Position numbers and translations under genes: made by a program
NCBI RefSeq assembly: GCF_007860095.1
Contig: NZ_SJPT01000009.1
Coordinates: forward strand, 124,001 to 188,000
DNA: 64,000 bases
Direction of reading: 5' to 3'
Source of the DNA: Novipirellula galeiformis
GTDB taxonomy: Bacteria > Planctomycetota > Planctomycetia > Pirellulales > Pirellulaceae
Notes under the pieces: generated by a model
The model's input: the letters and a program-made list of their open reading frames with translations, nothing else
Database searches by the model: none
What the model was told of the DNA's origin: nothing
Shown: piece after piece, positions 43,535-52,275 of the stretch
Position numbering within the stretch: the first letter of the stretch is position 1
How the letters are laid out: each line of letters starts with the position of its first letter

Positions 43535-45166
43535 ATGTACGTTTTTGAAAACCCCGTTCTTCAACGCGAGCTACTCGGAAATCTGCGTACCCACCGTGCA
43601 TTCTTGCTGCTTGGACTTTACCAATTATTGCTCGCCGCCGTCGTCCTGATGGCGTGGCCTTCGGAACAACGCCTCGATTTGACCCGCAATCCGCCTTCGG
43701 CAACAAAGCTGGTCAACCTGTTCTTTCTTGGCCAATATGTGATCGCTTCGTTGATGGCCCCCAGTTTCGCGGCCGGCACCATCACCGGCGAAAAGGAGCG
43801 TCGCACCTACGAAATGCTACTCGCCAGTCCGCTGCGACCGGGCGCAATCGTGTTTGGCAAAATGGTCGCGAGTTTGACGCACCTGGGCATGCTGATCTTC
43901 GCGTCGCTACCCATCATTGTGTTGTGTCTACCGCTCGGTGGGGTCAGTGTTTACGAAGTCCTTGCCGCATACCTCGGGCTCATCGTTTCAGTCATTTTGT
44001 TCGGCGCGATCGGCGTCTTTTGCAGCAGCTATTTTTCGCGAACAAGCAGCTCGTTGGTTGTCAGCTATTTGTTCATTCTGCCGTTGGTGATCGGAGCGAT
44101 TTTGTTTTGGCAATCGCTCGAGGGGCAAGGCGAGTTGCGTTTGAAATTAGCGGTGTTGGTCATCCCCGCATTTGCACTTTCGGCAGTGATCCTGATGTGC
44201 TCGGCGGCCGCCGGACGGATGCTCTATCCGCCCGATGTGGGCAGCGAAGGCAAAGAGGTGATTGACCTCGAGCGTGAAGCCGAGGAAGCGGTGGGGCTTG
44301 TCATTCAGCCTGACCAGTTCCCGGACCGCTTGTTCGCTCCGCCCAAAAAATCTGAGTTGATGGCCGATGGGGCGAACCCGGTTTATGACAAAGAAATCCA
44401 CAGCGAGATTTTTAGTCAGGGAACGTTGATGCTGAGGTTGGTGATTCAAATCAGCATGTTGTTAGCGATCCCGATGATGGGCGCGTTCCTATTCTATCAG
44501 GATGAAAAGATTGCCTGGTTTACCGTCTATGTGATCGTCTTCAATATGCTGGTTGGCCCCGTATTCTTGGCCGGTTCGATGACCAGTGAACGTGAGCGAC
44601 AAACCCTCGACTTGCTGTTAACGACCACATTGACACCCAGTCAAATTTTGTGGGGCAAATTCATCGTGGGCTTCCGCATCTCTGCGGTCCTGACATGCTT
44701 TTTACTCTGGCCGCTGCTGCTTGGCGGACTGCTGAACTATAGCTATTGGAGCAATTGGTCCAGTGTTCTGGGGATGTTCGCGATCGTGTTAATGGTTTGC
44801 TTGGTGAACGCCACGATCGCCCAATTGTGCTCGCTATACTCTCGCAAAACGTCGATCGCGTTGATGTCGACCTACATCATGCTGTTGCTGTTGTATGTCG
44901 GTCCGCCCACGATCGTCTCGTTATTGTCGATCCTTGATTTCCCCGCCGCATCGATTGCCAGCGCCGAGTGGCTCGGCGTCACAAGTCCCTTCTCCGCCGC
45001 CTTTTCATTGCCACTCGATGCCAATCTGGTTGAAAATGACGAGCCCGCCAATATCGGAAATCGACAAGTCGTGGCCGGCTACTTTCTGTTTAGCGTCATG
45101 TTATTGGTGTTCTCGACGTTCGCGATGGTCGCCCGTTTGCATTCGCGACAAGGATTGTCCGAATAG
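43535..45166 (+). CDS. Fused double ABC-2-type permease
   Basis: A 543-residue membrane protein with about 12 helices in two similar halves. Both halves have the ABC-2 permease signature after their first pair of helices: AGTITGEKERRTYEMLLASP in the first and AGSMTSERERQTLDLLLTTT in the second, each followed by P-x-x-I-x-x-GK. The halves are joined by a hydrophilic region (about 235-300). ABC-2 permeases export lipids, polysaccharides or drugs and need an ATPase; none is near, so the partner is elsewhere. The fusion suggests that the two permease subunits of a dimer are one chain. The start ATG 43535 follows a short spacer after epmB. Confidence 0.85.
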   Translation: MYVFENPVLQRELLGNLRTHRAFLLLGLYQLLLAAVVLMAWPSEQRLDLTRNPPSATKLVNLFFLGQYVIASLMAPSFAAGTITGEKERRTYEMLLASPLRPGAIVFGKMVASLTHLGMLIFASLPIIVLCLPLGGVSVYEVLAAYLGLIVSVILFGAIGVFCSSYFSRTSSSLVVSYLFILPLVIGAILFWQSLEGQGELRLKLAVLVIPAFALSAVILMCSAAAGRMLYPPDVGSEGKEVIDLEREAEEAVGLVIQPDQFPDRLFAPPKKSELMADGANPVYDKEIHSEIFSQGTLMLRLVIQISMLLAIPMMGAFLFYQDEKIAWFTVYVIVFNMLVGPVFLAGSMTSERERQTLDLLLTTTLTPSQILWGKFIVGFRISAVLTCFLLWPLLLGGLLNYSYWSNWSSVLGMFAIVLMVCLVNATIAQLCSLYSRKTSIALMSTYIMLLLLYVGPPTIVSLLSILDFPAASIASAEWLGVTSPFSAAFSLPLDANLVENDEPANIGNRQVVAGYFLFSVMLLVFSTFAMVARLHSRQGLSE

Positions 45167-45188
45167 GCGTGGCAGCCGCCTTTAATTT

Positions 45189-45273
45189 CTTAATCGTAAT
45201 CCTAATCTTCACTGGTTGGTTACGGTCCAGCGGGGCTTGCACAGACGGGATTAAGATTAAGAGTGGGATTAAG
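45189..45273. repeat. GATTAAG-type inverted repeat at the permease 3' end
   Basis: Blocks CTTAATC (45189-45195) and TAATCTT (45203-45209) are mirrored by AAGATTA (45253-45259) and GATTAAG (45267-45273), so the sequence can form an interrupted AT-rich hairpin with a GC-rich loop. It begins 22 bp beyond the permease stop and may be a transcript end or dispersed repeat. Confidence 0.45.
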
Positions 45274-45296
45274 CGTAGGAGTTGCTTGTTCAAGGG

Positions 45297-45341
45297 GTAG
45301 TGTCGCCAGACGGTGGACCGCGTTTGTGCGAACGCAACTAC
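45297..45341. repeat. REP-like hairpin element, copy C
   Basis: Starts GTAGTGTCGCCAGACGGTGG and ends GAACGCAACTAC; outer arms GTAG (45297-45300) and CTAC (45338-45341). It matches the elements at 170-218 and 26314-26358, and the following GGCGTGAATCCCCCATCATT matches the sequence after copy B. It is 33 bp beyond the stop of the small gene at 45375-45752. Confidence 0.6.
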
Positions 45342-45374
45342 GGCGTGAATCCCCCATCATTTTTTAAAATGCGT

Positions 45375-45752
45375 CTAGGCATCTTGGCGTGAGACGAGAT
45401 AGCTGTGGTCACCGCGAGTGACATAGATGGCGTCTTCGTTCAACCGCACGCACATCGCCACCAAGAACTCGATCAAGCGATCAAACTCCGCTTCATAGTT
45501 GAACGAGACTTCAAACCGTTCCATCACATCGTGCACCATCTCGTCGTGTCCGTCGATCCAATAGCCTTTGACCGGCGTTGGTGTTTGAGTGTAGGCGCGA
45601 TATCGCTGCATCAAAAAGCGATGGATCGCCGAGCGTGCCGTCTCGGTGTCGTGATAGAACCGCGGATCATCCAATTTGTGCGACGGAATATAAAAGACCG
45701 TCATCTTGCCCAAGGAATGTAAATGAGGAACCGGATGATTGGGCTGAGTCAT
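45375..45752 (-). CDS. Small conserved hypothetical protein
   Basis: A 125-residue acidic soluble protein without signal peptide or membrane segment. Aromatic and charged residues alternate (FYIPSHKLDDPRFYHDTETA, residues 19-38), followed by a helix (RSAIHRFLMQRYRAY), a turn (TPVKGYWIDGHDE) and a final beta strand (AIYVTRGDHSYLV). It looks like a well-folded alpha/beta domain and I believe it is a conserved planctomycete protein, but I cannot assign a function. Its ATG follows a normal spacer from the PpiC gene, and a REP-like repeat follows its stop. Confidence 0.65.
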   Translation of the reverse strand: MTQPNHPVPHLHSLGKMTVFYIPSHKLDDPRFYHDTETARSAIHRFLMQRYRAYTQTPTPVKGYWIDGHDEMVHDVMERFEVSFNYEAEFDRLIEFLVAMCVRLNEDAIYVTRGDHSYLVSRQDA

Positions 45753-45862
45753 GGATCAACAATGATTTTTGTAAAAAAGTAACGACACCCTGTACTGACA
45801 AGAATGCCCCGTCCTGGGGAAGGCCACAACGCACGAAAACGTCAGGCAAGGGTAATTTCCAT

Positions 45863-46867
45863 TTATTCCTCGTGGTCCACCGCACCGGAATCGAGCGACG
45901 GCCGACTGCCTTCGGGAGGTTGTAACGCTTCGATAAACCAATCGACTTTTGCCTGCGATTGACTTTGCACCAACTTCTCCAAAAGAGCTTTCGTCGCATC
46001 ACGACGCAGCGGAGCAATGTCCGAGAGCGTTTCAAAGGCGATCGGCATTTCTTCAAATCGATGCACAAAGACCACATGCATTCCCAACGGACTTTGCACG
46101 GGGTCACTGACCGCCCCGGTTTCCGTGTTACGGACGACTTGCATTACACTCGCGGGCAAATCGCCCTCCTTTGTCACCCAACCCAGCCTCCCTCCGTCGC
46201 CTGCGGACACCGAATTGCTGTGGTCTCGCGCCGCGGCCGCGAACGCTAGTCCGACATCGCTGGCATCGCGGATCCCTTTTACAAGGTCGCTCAGTCGATG
46301 GCGGATTGAGTCGACCTGATCAGGATCCGACGAATCGGCAGCCACAAAAATCTGAGACACTTCCCAGCGACCGCCGCCGTAATGCGACTTTCGATTCTCA
46401 AAAAAACGTCGCAAATTCGCTTCGGTTAATCGGCTCTTCACAAAGTGTCCCCAGGAGACCTTGAAATCGAGATCATCGCGAACCGATTTTTCGGTCGAGT
46501 AACGTTCCTTTGCATATTGATGCAGATCACTACCACGCCGCTTCAGCTCGCGCTGCAGTGACTCCATTTGACGATCCACTAGTAACGTGAGTGCGTCGCC
46601 GCCTTGGTCATGCAACGACCTCAGTGCTAAATGTCGTCGCACCAACAACGACGCAGTCGCCTGTTGCACGCGAACATCAATCCGGTTGAATTGATTCACG
46701 CCAAAGCGTTCGATGAGCACCAAGTTCAATTCGCCAAGAAAGATGGGTTGTCCATCAATTGCGGCAAACGGATCTTCGGGCTTCCATTTTTCTTCGCCAA
46801 ACGAGTCCGCCGAGAACAGGACTTTCAGCAACAAAAAAACGCACCCCCATCGCTTTAGTTGGATCAT
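45863..46867 (-). CDS. Exported parvulin-type peptidyl-prolyl isomerase
   Basis: A 334-residue protein with a signal peptide (MIQLKRWGCVFLLLKVLFSA), an N-terminal helical chaperone-like domain (about 30-165) and a parvulin/rotamase domain (about 172-285). The domain shows WEVSQIFVAADSS at its start and GGRLGWVTKEGDLPASVMQV and SPLGMHVVFVHRFEE near its end, as in SurA and PrsA. It should assist folding of exported proteins in the periplasm. Its start codon overlaps the stop of the preceding STN-like gene by four bases (ATGA), so they are translated together. The single rotamase domain is closer to PrsA than to SurA. Confidence 0.88.
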   Translation of the reverse strand: MIQLKRWGCVFLLLKVLFSADSFGEEKWKPEDPFAAIDGQPIFLGELNLVLIERFGVNQFNRIDVRVQQATASLLVRRHLALRSLHDQGGDALTLLVDRQMESLQRELKRRGSDLHQYAKERYSTEKSVRDDLDFKVSWGHFVKSRLTEANLRRFFENRKSHYGGGRWEVSQIFVAADSSDPDQVDSIRHRLSDLVKGIRDASDVGLAFAAAARDHSNSVSAGDGGRLGWVTKEGDLPASVMQVVRNTETGAVSDPVQSPLGMHVVFVHRFEEMPIAFETLSDIAPLRRDATKALLEKLVQSQSQAKVDWFIEALQPPEGSRPSLDSGAVDHEE

Positions 46868-48168
46868 GGCAACAGGATATCCTGAAGGACGAAGGAGACT
46901 TCATTCGGCACGACCGAGGTGGGTGACTCGTAAATCAAGGTGGAATCGATAACGGCATCGCCGAGATCAAAAAAGTAACCGATCCCAACTCCATTGGCGG
47001 CTTGCCGGTAAACTTCGTAGCCGAGGTGATCGGCGCGAGAACCGTCGGGGCGTTTGACATACGCACTATTTTCAAAAATCCATTGTCGATGGCTCTCAAG
47101 TGAGCGTCCAGCATCATCGAGGGTGATCGCGACACGGATTTCGTGCAGCGGTCCGTTCTTTCGCAATTCCTCGACTTGCACCTCCATGGCATCGAGTTTC
47201 TTTTTGTTGCCAACCTCGCTCAAGGCCAACTCAAAGACTTGGCGTTTGCCGGGCAACAGCGCCTTGATGACTCCGGAAAGCGACTCGACTTTCTCCGGTT
47301 GCCCGGCGGGTAATTGCATGGGCAAATAGAACTCACTAAAGGAAATCTCGCTGTTGGTTGCGATATCGATCGTCTCGCCTGTTTCTTGTGGCTTGAGCGC
47401 GGCGCCGTCGTCGAGTGTCCCCCGTAGTTGAGCGATCGGAATACTTAAACCGATCGGCGTCATCCGTGGCTCCCAACTGATTTCCATACTGAGATTCAGA
47501 GCACTCAGTTTCGGATGATTCAAAACGCGACGTGAATTGACCGACGTGGGTTCGATTCGATAGACACCGGCGTAGGCCGCTGAGTCGACCCGAGATGGCC
47601 GATCAGACTCACGCGTGACAATTTGCAAACTCTCGCGTTCCCCCCCGTAAAAGTTGACATCCAAATTGGCTTGATCCAAGATCAAATCCACGGCATGCCA
47701 AAACGACAATGGAGTTGCCACCGCTTGAATCGGTACCGACGTGTCACCGTGATATTCAAATTCCACGCCGCTATCGCGGCTGATCGCTTCGAATGCCTCG
47801 CCGACCGTTTTTACTCCGTCCAAGCGAATCACCACCGCCGAGGGCTGAGTCTCCGCTTTGGTGCGCAGCGAAAGCAATGTTTTCCGCACGCGTGTGAGTC
47901 GTTCCGAAGCTTCGATCGACATCCCCGGCTTACGCTCAGGTAGCAACGGAAGCACCTCAGGGCCCGCTTGAATCAGCGAGTTTTCCGCCGCTTTGCGTTT
48001 CGCCAAACTCGATGCGTCAAGCTCGTCGACCCATTGGAGCACATCGGATTTGAGCTCCGCAGCGGGATCCTGACTTCGCACGACCGCGGCCAACGCGACC
48101 ATAAAAATCGTCGCCACACTCAAACGAAGCAGAATCGGCAAAATTGGCTTAATCATCATTTCCATCAC
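46864..48168 (-). CDS. STN-domain-like exported protein
   Basis: A 434-residue protein with an N-terminal hydrophobic helix (about 8-30), probably a signal peptide or anchor. Residues 110-185 contain a pattern of the secretin/TonB short N-terminal (STN) domain: VVIRLDGVKTVGEAFEAISR followed by DTSVPIQAVATPLSFWHAVD. The remainder is beta-rich with no membrane helix. STN domains sit in outer-membrane secretins and in sigma-regulator receptors; here there is no secretin or TonB-receptor body. It overlaps the parvulin gene by four bases and precedes it, suggesting the pair acts together in envelope assembly. Several closely spaced Met and GTG codons make the exact start uncertain. Confidence 0.65.
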   Translation of the reverse strand: MMEMMIKPILPILLRLSVATIFMVALAAVVRSQDPAAELKSDVLQWVDELDASSLAKRKAAENSLIQAGPEVLPLLPERKPGMSIEASERLTRVRKTLLSLRTKAETQPSAVVIRLDGVKTVGEAFEAISRDSGVEFEYHGDTSVPIQAVATPLSFWHAVDLILDQANLDVNFYGGERESLQIVTRESDRPSRVDSAAYAGVYRIEPTSVNSRRVLNHPKLSALNLSMEISWEPRMTPIGLSIPIAQLRGTLDDGAALKPQETGETIDIATNSEISFSEFYLPMQLPAGQPEKVESLSGVIKALLPGKRQVFELALSEVGNKKKLDAMEVQVEELRKNGPLHEIRVAITLDDAGRSLESHRQWIFENSAYVKRPDGSRADHLGYEVYRQAANGVGIGYFFDLGDAVIDSTLIYESPTSVVPNEVSFVLQDILLP

Positions 48169-48282
48169 CGTTGACCTAACGAAGGTTCCTCACCGACACA
48201 GACGTTTGTGGGCATCCCTCCGATTCTAACCTACCTTTGCAGTGAACGCTCACCCTCCTTCTGCACCGATGGAATTGAATCG

Positions 48283-49371
48283 ATGGCCTCCAAGCGAATT
48301 CGCTTTTGCCTCCTAACATTGCTGGCGTTGTTCGTGATTGTCGGCGGAAACAAGGCGACGGGGCAAGTCAGTGGATTGATTGAATTTTCCGCTGCGGGAC
48401 GACTTCAGCGAGGGATTCCCCTGGTTTCATTAGCCCAAGAAATCGTGGTGATGGGGCGGGATGGATGGTTGCATTCGATCGACCCGACCCAACCCGAAAC
48501 GCAACTAAAATCGCTCGATGGCGATTATCAGCCACTCTCGGCAGTCGAACTGCGCAGCCAATTGCGTGCGGAGTTTGGCAGCGACTTTGAAGTCGTCGCA
48601 ACCCAAAACTTTCTGGTCGTCCAACCTAAAAACCGGGGCGATCGATGGGCAAAATTGTTCGAGCAATCCCATCGTGGCTTTGTCGCTTACATGAGCAAGC
48701 GTGGCGTGCACGTTCGCCAAGGCCGGTTTCCCATGGTCGCCATCGTGTTCCCCGACTCAAACGCGATGTACGACGAGTTTAAAAAGCAAAAAATTGATGT
48801 CTCACGCGTTGCCGGAATCTATTCCAACAACAGCAATCGAGTGATGACCCACGACAGTGGACACTTCTCGTTGGTCGCCGCAACCGTCCGTCACGAAGCC
48901 GCCCATCAATCGGCCTTTAACACCGGCGTCCACAGCCGCTTGAACAATACGCCGAAGTGGATCACCGAAGGGATTGGGCAACTTTTCGAGCCGCAAGCCA
49001 CCACCAACATGCACACGACCGCCCAGCGTCGTGAGCGTGTCAACCGAGAGAGTCTCGACATCCTGCGATCGTCCTACCCCCGCGAAAAGGACGCTGAATT
49101 TAACCAGGCCATCTTTGACATGATCTCAGGGGACGAGATGTTTGCCGACGAACCACAGGTCCAAAACGCCTATTCGGTCGCCTGGGCGATGATGTTCTAT
49201 CTCGCCGAGCGGCAACCGCGTGAATTCGCTAAGATCCTCAATCACACCGCGACACGTCGACCGTTCACAACCTACGGGCGCAACGAGCGACGGGACGACT
49301 TTGAAGCCGTGATCGGAATGGACGCGGCAGAATTCAGTAAACGAGTCCGTCGTTTTCTTGACTCGCTCTAA
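48283..49371 (+). CDS. DUF1570 exported protein
   Basis: A 362-residue protein with a signal peptide after the ATG at 48283 (MASKRIRFCLLTLLALFVIV, ending near KATGQ). The DUF1570 region (about 205-330) includes RHEAAHQSAFNTGVHSRLNN followed by TPKWITEGIGQLFEP, an HExxH-like zinc site (HEAAH) with a downstream Glu in TEG, as in gluzincin-like peptidases. An exported metalloprotease or a fold relative is likely. An ATG at 48208 would add a cytoplasmic-looking leader. It is divergent from the STN/parvulin pair and convergent with corA, whose stop is 5 bases away. Confidence 0.85.
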   Translation: MASKRIRFCLLTLLALFVIVGGNKATGQVSGLIEFSAAGRLQRGIPLVSLAQEIVVMGRDGWLHSIDPTQPETQLKSLDGDYQPLSAVELRSQLRAEFGSDFEVVATQNFLVVQPKNRGDRWAKLFEQSHRGFVAYMSKRGVHVRQGRFPMVAIVFPDSNAMYDEFKKQKIDVSRVAGIYSNNSNRVMTHDSGHFSLVAATVRHEAAHQSAFNTGVHSRLNNTPKWITEGIGQLFEPQATTNMHTTAQRRERVNRESLDILRSSYPREKDAEFNQAIFDMISGDEMFADEPQVQNAYSVAWAMMFYLAERQPREFAKILNHTATRRPFTTYGRNERRDDFEAVIGMDAAEFSKRVRRFLDSL

Positions 49372-49376
49372 GTCGA

Positions 49377-50492
49377 TTAACGTCGCAACCAACCGCGGCG
49401 ATAAAAAACCCACAACATTCCGCAAGCCATCGATCCCATCATCGCAAGCGCCATCGGATACCCCCATTGCCAACGAGTTTCGGGCATATTCCATTCCGAT
49501 CGGCTGCTGTCGAAATTCATTCCATAAACCCCAGCGACAAACGACATGGGGATAAAAATCGTCGAGATCAAAGTCAACAAACGCATCACATCATTGGTTC
49601 GTTGACTCAAACTCGTGAAATACAAGTCTCGCAAATCGGTAACGACTTCACGAAACGACTCGGTCACCTCCAGAATATGAGCGGCATGATCCGAGCAATC
49701 GCGAAAAAACAAACGCGTGTCCTCGCTAAACCGACTGTCCGATTCCTTAATCAAACGTTGAATGGTTTCACGGTGTCCGTAGGCGATTTTCCGCAGATAC
49801 GTCAGCTCTCGCTTGGCATCACGAATTTGCACCTGTTCAATCGGCCCCGGTGAGTCCGTGACGTCATCTTCGAGTTTCTCCAGCGTGCGACCGTACTCTT
49901 CGAGTAGCGGAAAAAAGGCATCCAGAAGCGCGTCGACCAAGCAGTACAACAAATAGTCGGCTGGATTATGGCGAACTCGTCCAAGCGACTGACGAATGCG
50001 TCGACGCACCGGCTCGAACGAATCACCAGGATGCTCTTGGAACGAAATCAAGGTGTTGCCACAAAGCACCAACGACACCTGTTCCAAGTGCAACGGGATT
50101 TGCTGATCCGTCATTCTCAAAATCACCACCAACCGATCTTGGATTGTGTCGACCTTGGGACGTTGGTGGGTGTGGACGATATCCTCAAGCAACAGCGGGT
50201 GAATACCAAAACGCTCTCCGATCATCTCGATCATCCGATGGTCCGCCAATCCGACGACGTTGATCCACTGGGTGCCTGTGGAGACGTCCGCGAGTGAGCG
50301 AACATCGACCGATTCACTCTCACGCAATGACTCGGCATCGAAATAAATGCGTTCGACGTGAGTGGGGGTGGCCGTTTTGCTAGAACGTATTTTTCCCGGA
50401 ACCGCACCGACACGCGTCCGCCGCTGAAACGGTTGGAAGAAATGCTTGCGGAAATGAAGACGCCGCGGCTGATGTTGCTGAGATTCGTCCAC
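49377..50492 (-). CDS. corA: CorA-type divalent cation channel
   Basis: A 371-residue CorA: a large cytoplasmic domain (1-300), two membrane helices near the C terminus and the signature GMN in VYGMNFD (about residue 325), with a basic end (RRGWLRR). CorA pentamers carry Mg or Co. It begins with a His/Arg-rich, low-complexity leader of about 45 residues (MDESQQHQPRRLHFRKHFFQ), which is longer than usual. The window thus has both mgtE and corA, plus a CNNM-type gene. Downstream its stop almost touches that of the DUF1570 gene. Upstream lies a tandem repeat. Confidence 0.95.
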   Translation of the reverse strand: MDESQQHQPRRLHFRKHFFQPFQRRTRVGAVPGKIRSSKTATPTHVERIYFDAESLRESESVDVRSLADVSTGTQWINVVGLADHRMIEMIGERFGIHPLLLEDIVHTHQRPKVDTIQDRLVVILRMTDQQIPLHLEQVSLVLCGNTLISFQEHPGDSFEPVRRRIRQSLGRVRHNPADYLLYCLVDALLDAFFPLLEEYGRTLEKLEDDVTDSPGPIEQVQIRDAKRELTYLRKIAYGHRETIQRLIKESDSRFSEDTRLFFRDCSDHAAHILEVTESFREVVTDLRDLYFTSLSQRTNDVMRLLTLISTIFIPMSFVAGVYGMNFDSSRSEWNMPETRWQWGYPMALAMMGSMACGMLWVFYRRGWLRR

Positions 50493-50636
50493 GGAACCCT
50501 ACCTCAAATGGGCATACGGTATTTCGTCACTGACCTTCACTTTAGCGGCCACCCCGAGACAACGCGAAGCTCTTTGTGAAATGCCGCTAAAAACGGCCAC
50601 ACGCCTTGAGACTCGCGTGGGCGATGGGCGGCAGGG

Positions 50637-50701
50637 CCCCAGAAATAGCACAGCCCAGAATAGCACAGCCCAGAAATAGCAGCACAGCCCCAGAGATAGC
50701 A
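50637..50701. repeat. Imperfect 15-17 bp tandem repeat
   Basis: About four units of the type CAGCCCAGAAATAGCA, reading CCCCAGAAATAGCA, CAGCCCAGAATAGCA, CAGCCCAGAAATAGCAG and CACAGCCCCAGAGATAGCA. It lies in the 267-bp spacer between corA and the isochorismatase-like gene, at the 3' end of the chaperone operon's last gene. Confidence 0.8.
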
Positions 50702-50759
50702 CGGCCGCAGGTTGGCAACGGCGCCGCAGCAACTTGGTCGCCAACCACCCGCGTCGCAT

Positions 50760-51326
50760 CTAGCGTCGCTTTTTCACTAATTGGCTAATCGCTTTGAATT
50801 GCGGATGCTCCGAGGTTCCGAGCCATTCGAAGAGCACCGATTCCACCGTCGTGATCGTCGCTCCGGCCGCCTGCATTCGCTGCATCGCGATTTCATGATC
50901 GCGTCCATGACGCGACGCCACCGCTTCGGCAACGACGAACGGAGCAAAGCCTTCGGCGATCAAATCCAACACGGTTTGCAACACACAAACATGCGTCTCG
51001 ACCCCGGTGATGACAATTTGATCGCGAGCTTGCTTGCTCCAGTCTTCAATCGCAGCACGGCAAACCGTCGCGCTAAAGTCACGTTTTTCCTCGACGAAAT
51101 CACAAACATCACCCAACGGGTGGACCAAACCGCCAAGACCTTGCGGGTACTGGAGCGTCGCTGCGTGCGGCACTTCGACGAGCGCCGCCGCCTCGATCAA
51201 ACGCATGGTTTGTTCCACCACGGCATTACCCGAGGGAATCACAGGCAGCAATTTTTCTTGCAGATCGATGACCCACAACGCACTGCGATCCGAGCAAAGT
51301 CGTCGCGATGATTTAACGTGTGGCAT
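50760..51326 (-). CDS. Isochorismatase-family hydrolase
   Basis: A 188-residue cysteine hydrolase of the isochorismatase superfamily. The catalytic triad is visible: Asp in ALWVIDLQEKLLP (about residue 22), Lys in VEEKRDFSAT and Cys in GVETHVCVLQTVLD, with the cis-peptide region just before. The small size and motifs fit the YcaC/nicotinamidase-like branch; the substrate is unknown. Its ATG is two bases beyond the fmdB stop (TAGGCATG), so it is the last gene of the fmdB operon. A tandem repeat follows in the spacer. Confidence 0.88.
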   Translation of the reverse strand: MPHVKSSRRLCSDRSALWVIDLQEKLLPVIPSGNAVVEQTMRLIEAAALVEVPHAATLQYPQGLGGLVHPLGDVCDFVEEKRDFSATVCRAAIEDWSKQARDQIVITGVETHVCVLQTVLDLIAEGFAPFVVAEAVASRHGRDHEIAMQRMQAAGATITTVESVLFEWLGTSEHPQFKAISQLVKKRR

Positions 51327-51328
51327 GC

Positions 51329-51625
51329 CTAGGAATCGCTTTTGGACTTCTTCGGTTTGCTGGCCTTGGATTCCGTTTTGCTTGAAGCACTCGCATCGCT
51401 CGCTGGTTTCTTATCGGCCTTGGCAGCCTTTTTGTAACCGTCGCTGCGATAGTCCGTTTGATAGAATCCGCTGCCTTTGAACATGATCGCCGCTCCCGCT
51501 CCGAACAAACGCTTCAGTTTGTTCTTTTTGCATTCCGGGCACTTCTTCACAATGGGATCGTTGATCCCTTGAAAGAGCTCCATCGCGTGGCCGCAGGCGT
51601 CACATTCATAATCGTAAGTTGGCAT
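51329..51625 (-). CDS. FmdB-type zinc-ribbon protein
   Basis: A 98-residue protein with the FmdB zinc ribbon MPTYDYECDACGHAMELFQ and KCPECKKNK (two CxxC pairs, Cys 8, 11, 29 and 32), a hydrophobic strand FKGSGFYQTDYR and a long Lys/Ser/Ala-rich tail (about 65-98, KKAAKADKKPASDASASSK). These proteins are thought to be regulators or RNA/ribosome-associated factors; the function is uncertain. It lies 82 bp after grpE and two bases before the isochorismatase-like gene, so it could be cotranscribed with the chaperone genes. Confidence 0.9.
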   Translation of the reverse strand: MPTYDYECDACGHAMELFQGINDPIVKKCPECKKNKLKRLFGAGAAIMFKGSGFYQTDYRSDGYKKAAKADKKPASDASASSKTESKASKPKKSKSDS

Positions 51626-51706
51626 GGGAATCGTTGCCCTTAATGATTGACCAAATTGGAACGTTAAAACAGAAGTGGGAAGCAGGGGATCGCAAGGCCG
51701 AGCAAG

Positions 51707-52267
51707 TTAGTTCGCAGGCCCTGTGCTAACGATGACTTGACTTGCGCGGATAACACGGTCGTGCATTTGGAAACCGCTGACCGCGACATGGGCGATGGTA
51801 CCGGCCGCATGTTCGTCGCTGGGGATCTGTGAAATGGCTTCGTGAAAATTGGGATCGAACTGCTCGCCCTGAGCGGGAATCTCACGAACGCTATATTTGA
51901 CAAGCGTATCGTCGAGTTGCTTTGCCACGATCGCGACCCCTTCACGTAGTCCGGCGGAATCACTTGAAGAATCGGCCGCTTCAATCGCACGGTGCAAATT
52001 GTCGCGTACTTGCAAAAGGTCATTGACCAACGGAACCGACGCGAAACGCAACTGGTCTTCGAAGTCACGCCGCATTCGTTTACGAAAGTTCTCGGCTTCG
52101 GCTTGCGCCATCAACACCCGTTTTTCCGCCGATTCAGACGACGCCCGCAGTCGCTCCATTTCTTCGTCACGACTTTCCGGGAGATCCCCCGTTTCTTCTT
52201 CGTGCACGGCATCCATCGCGTCGATCTCATCCATTTCTTGCTGTGACTTCTTTTCTTCTTCGTTCAT
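51707..52267 (-). CDS. grpE: GrpE nucleotide exchange factor
   Basis: A 186-residue GrpE, the exchange factor that frees ADP from DnaK. The acidic N terminus (MNEEEKKSQQEMDEIDAMDA) leads to the long coiled-coil helix (about 35-80), and the C-terminal beta-wing contains NFHEAISQIPSDEHAAGTI, with HAA at the family position. It begins eight bases after dnaJ, so the two are co-translated. No dnaK gene is in the window. Confidence 0.93.
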   Translation of the reverse strand: MNEEEKKSQQEMDEIDAMDAVHEEETGDLPESRDEEMERLRASSESAEKRVLMAQAEAENFRKRMRRDFEDQLRFASVPLVNDLLQVRDNLHRAIEAADSSSDSAGLREGVAIVAKQLDDTLVKYSVREIPAQGEQFDPNFHEAISQIPSDEHAAGTIAHVAVSGFQMHDRVIRASQVIVSTGPAN

Positions 52268-52275
52268 CTTTCACT

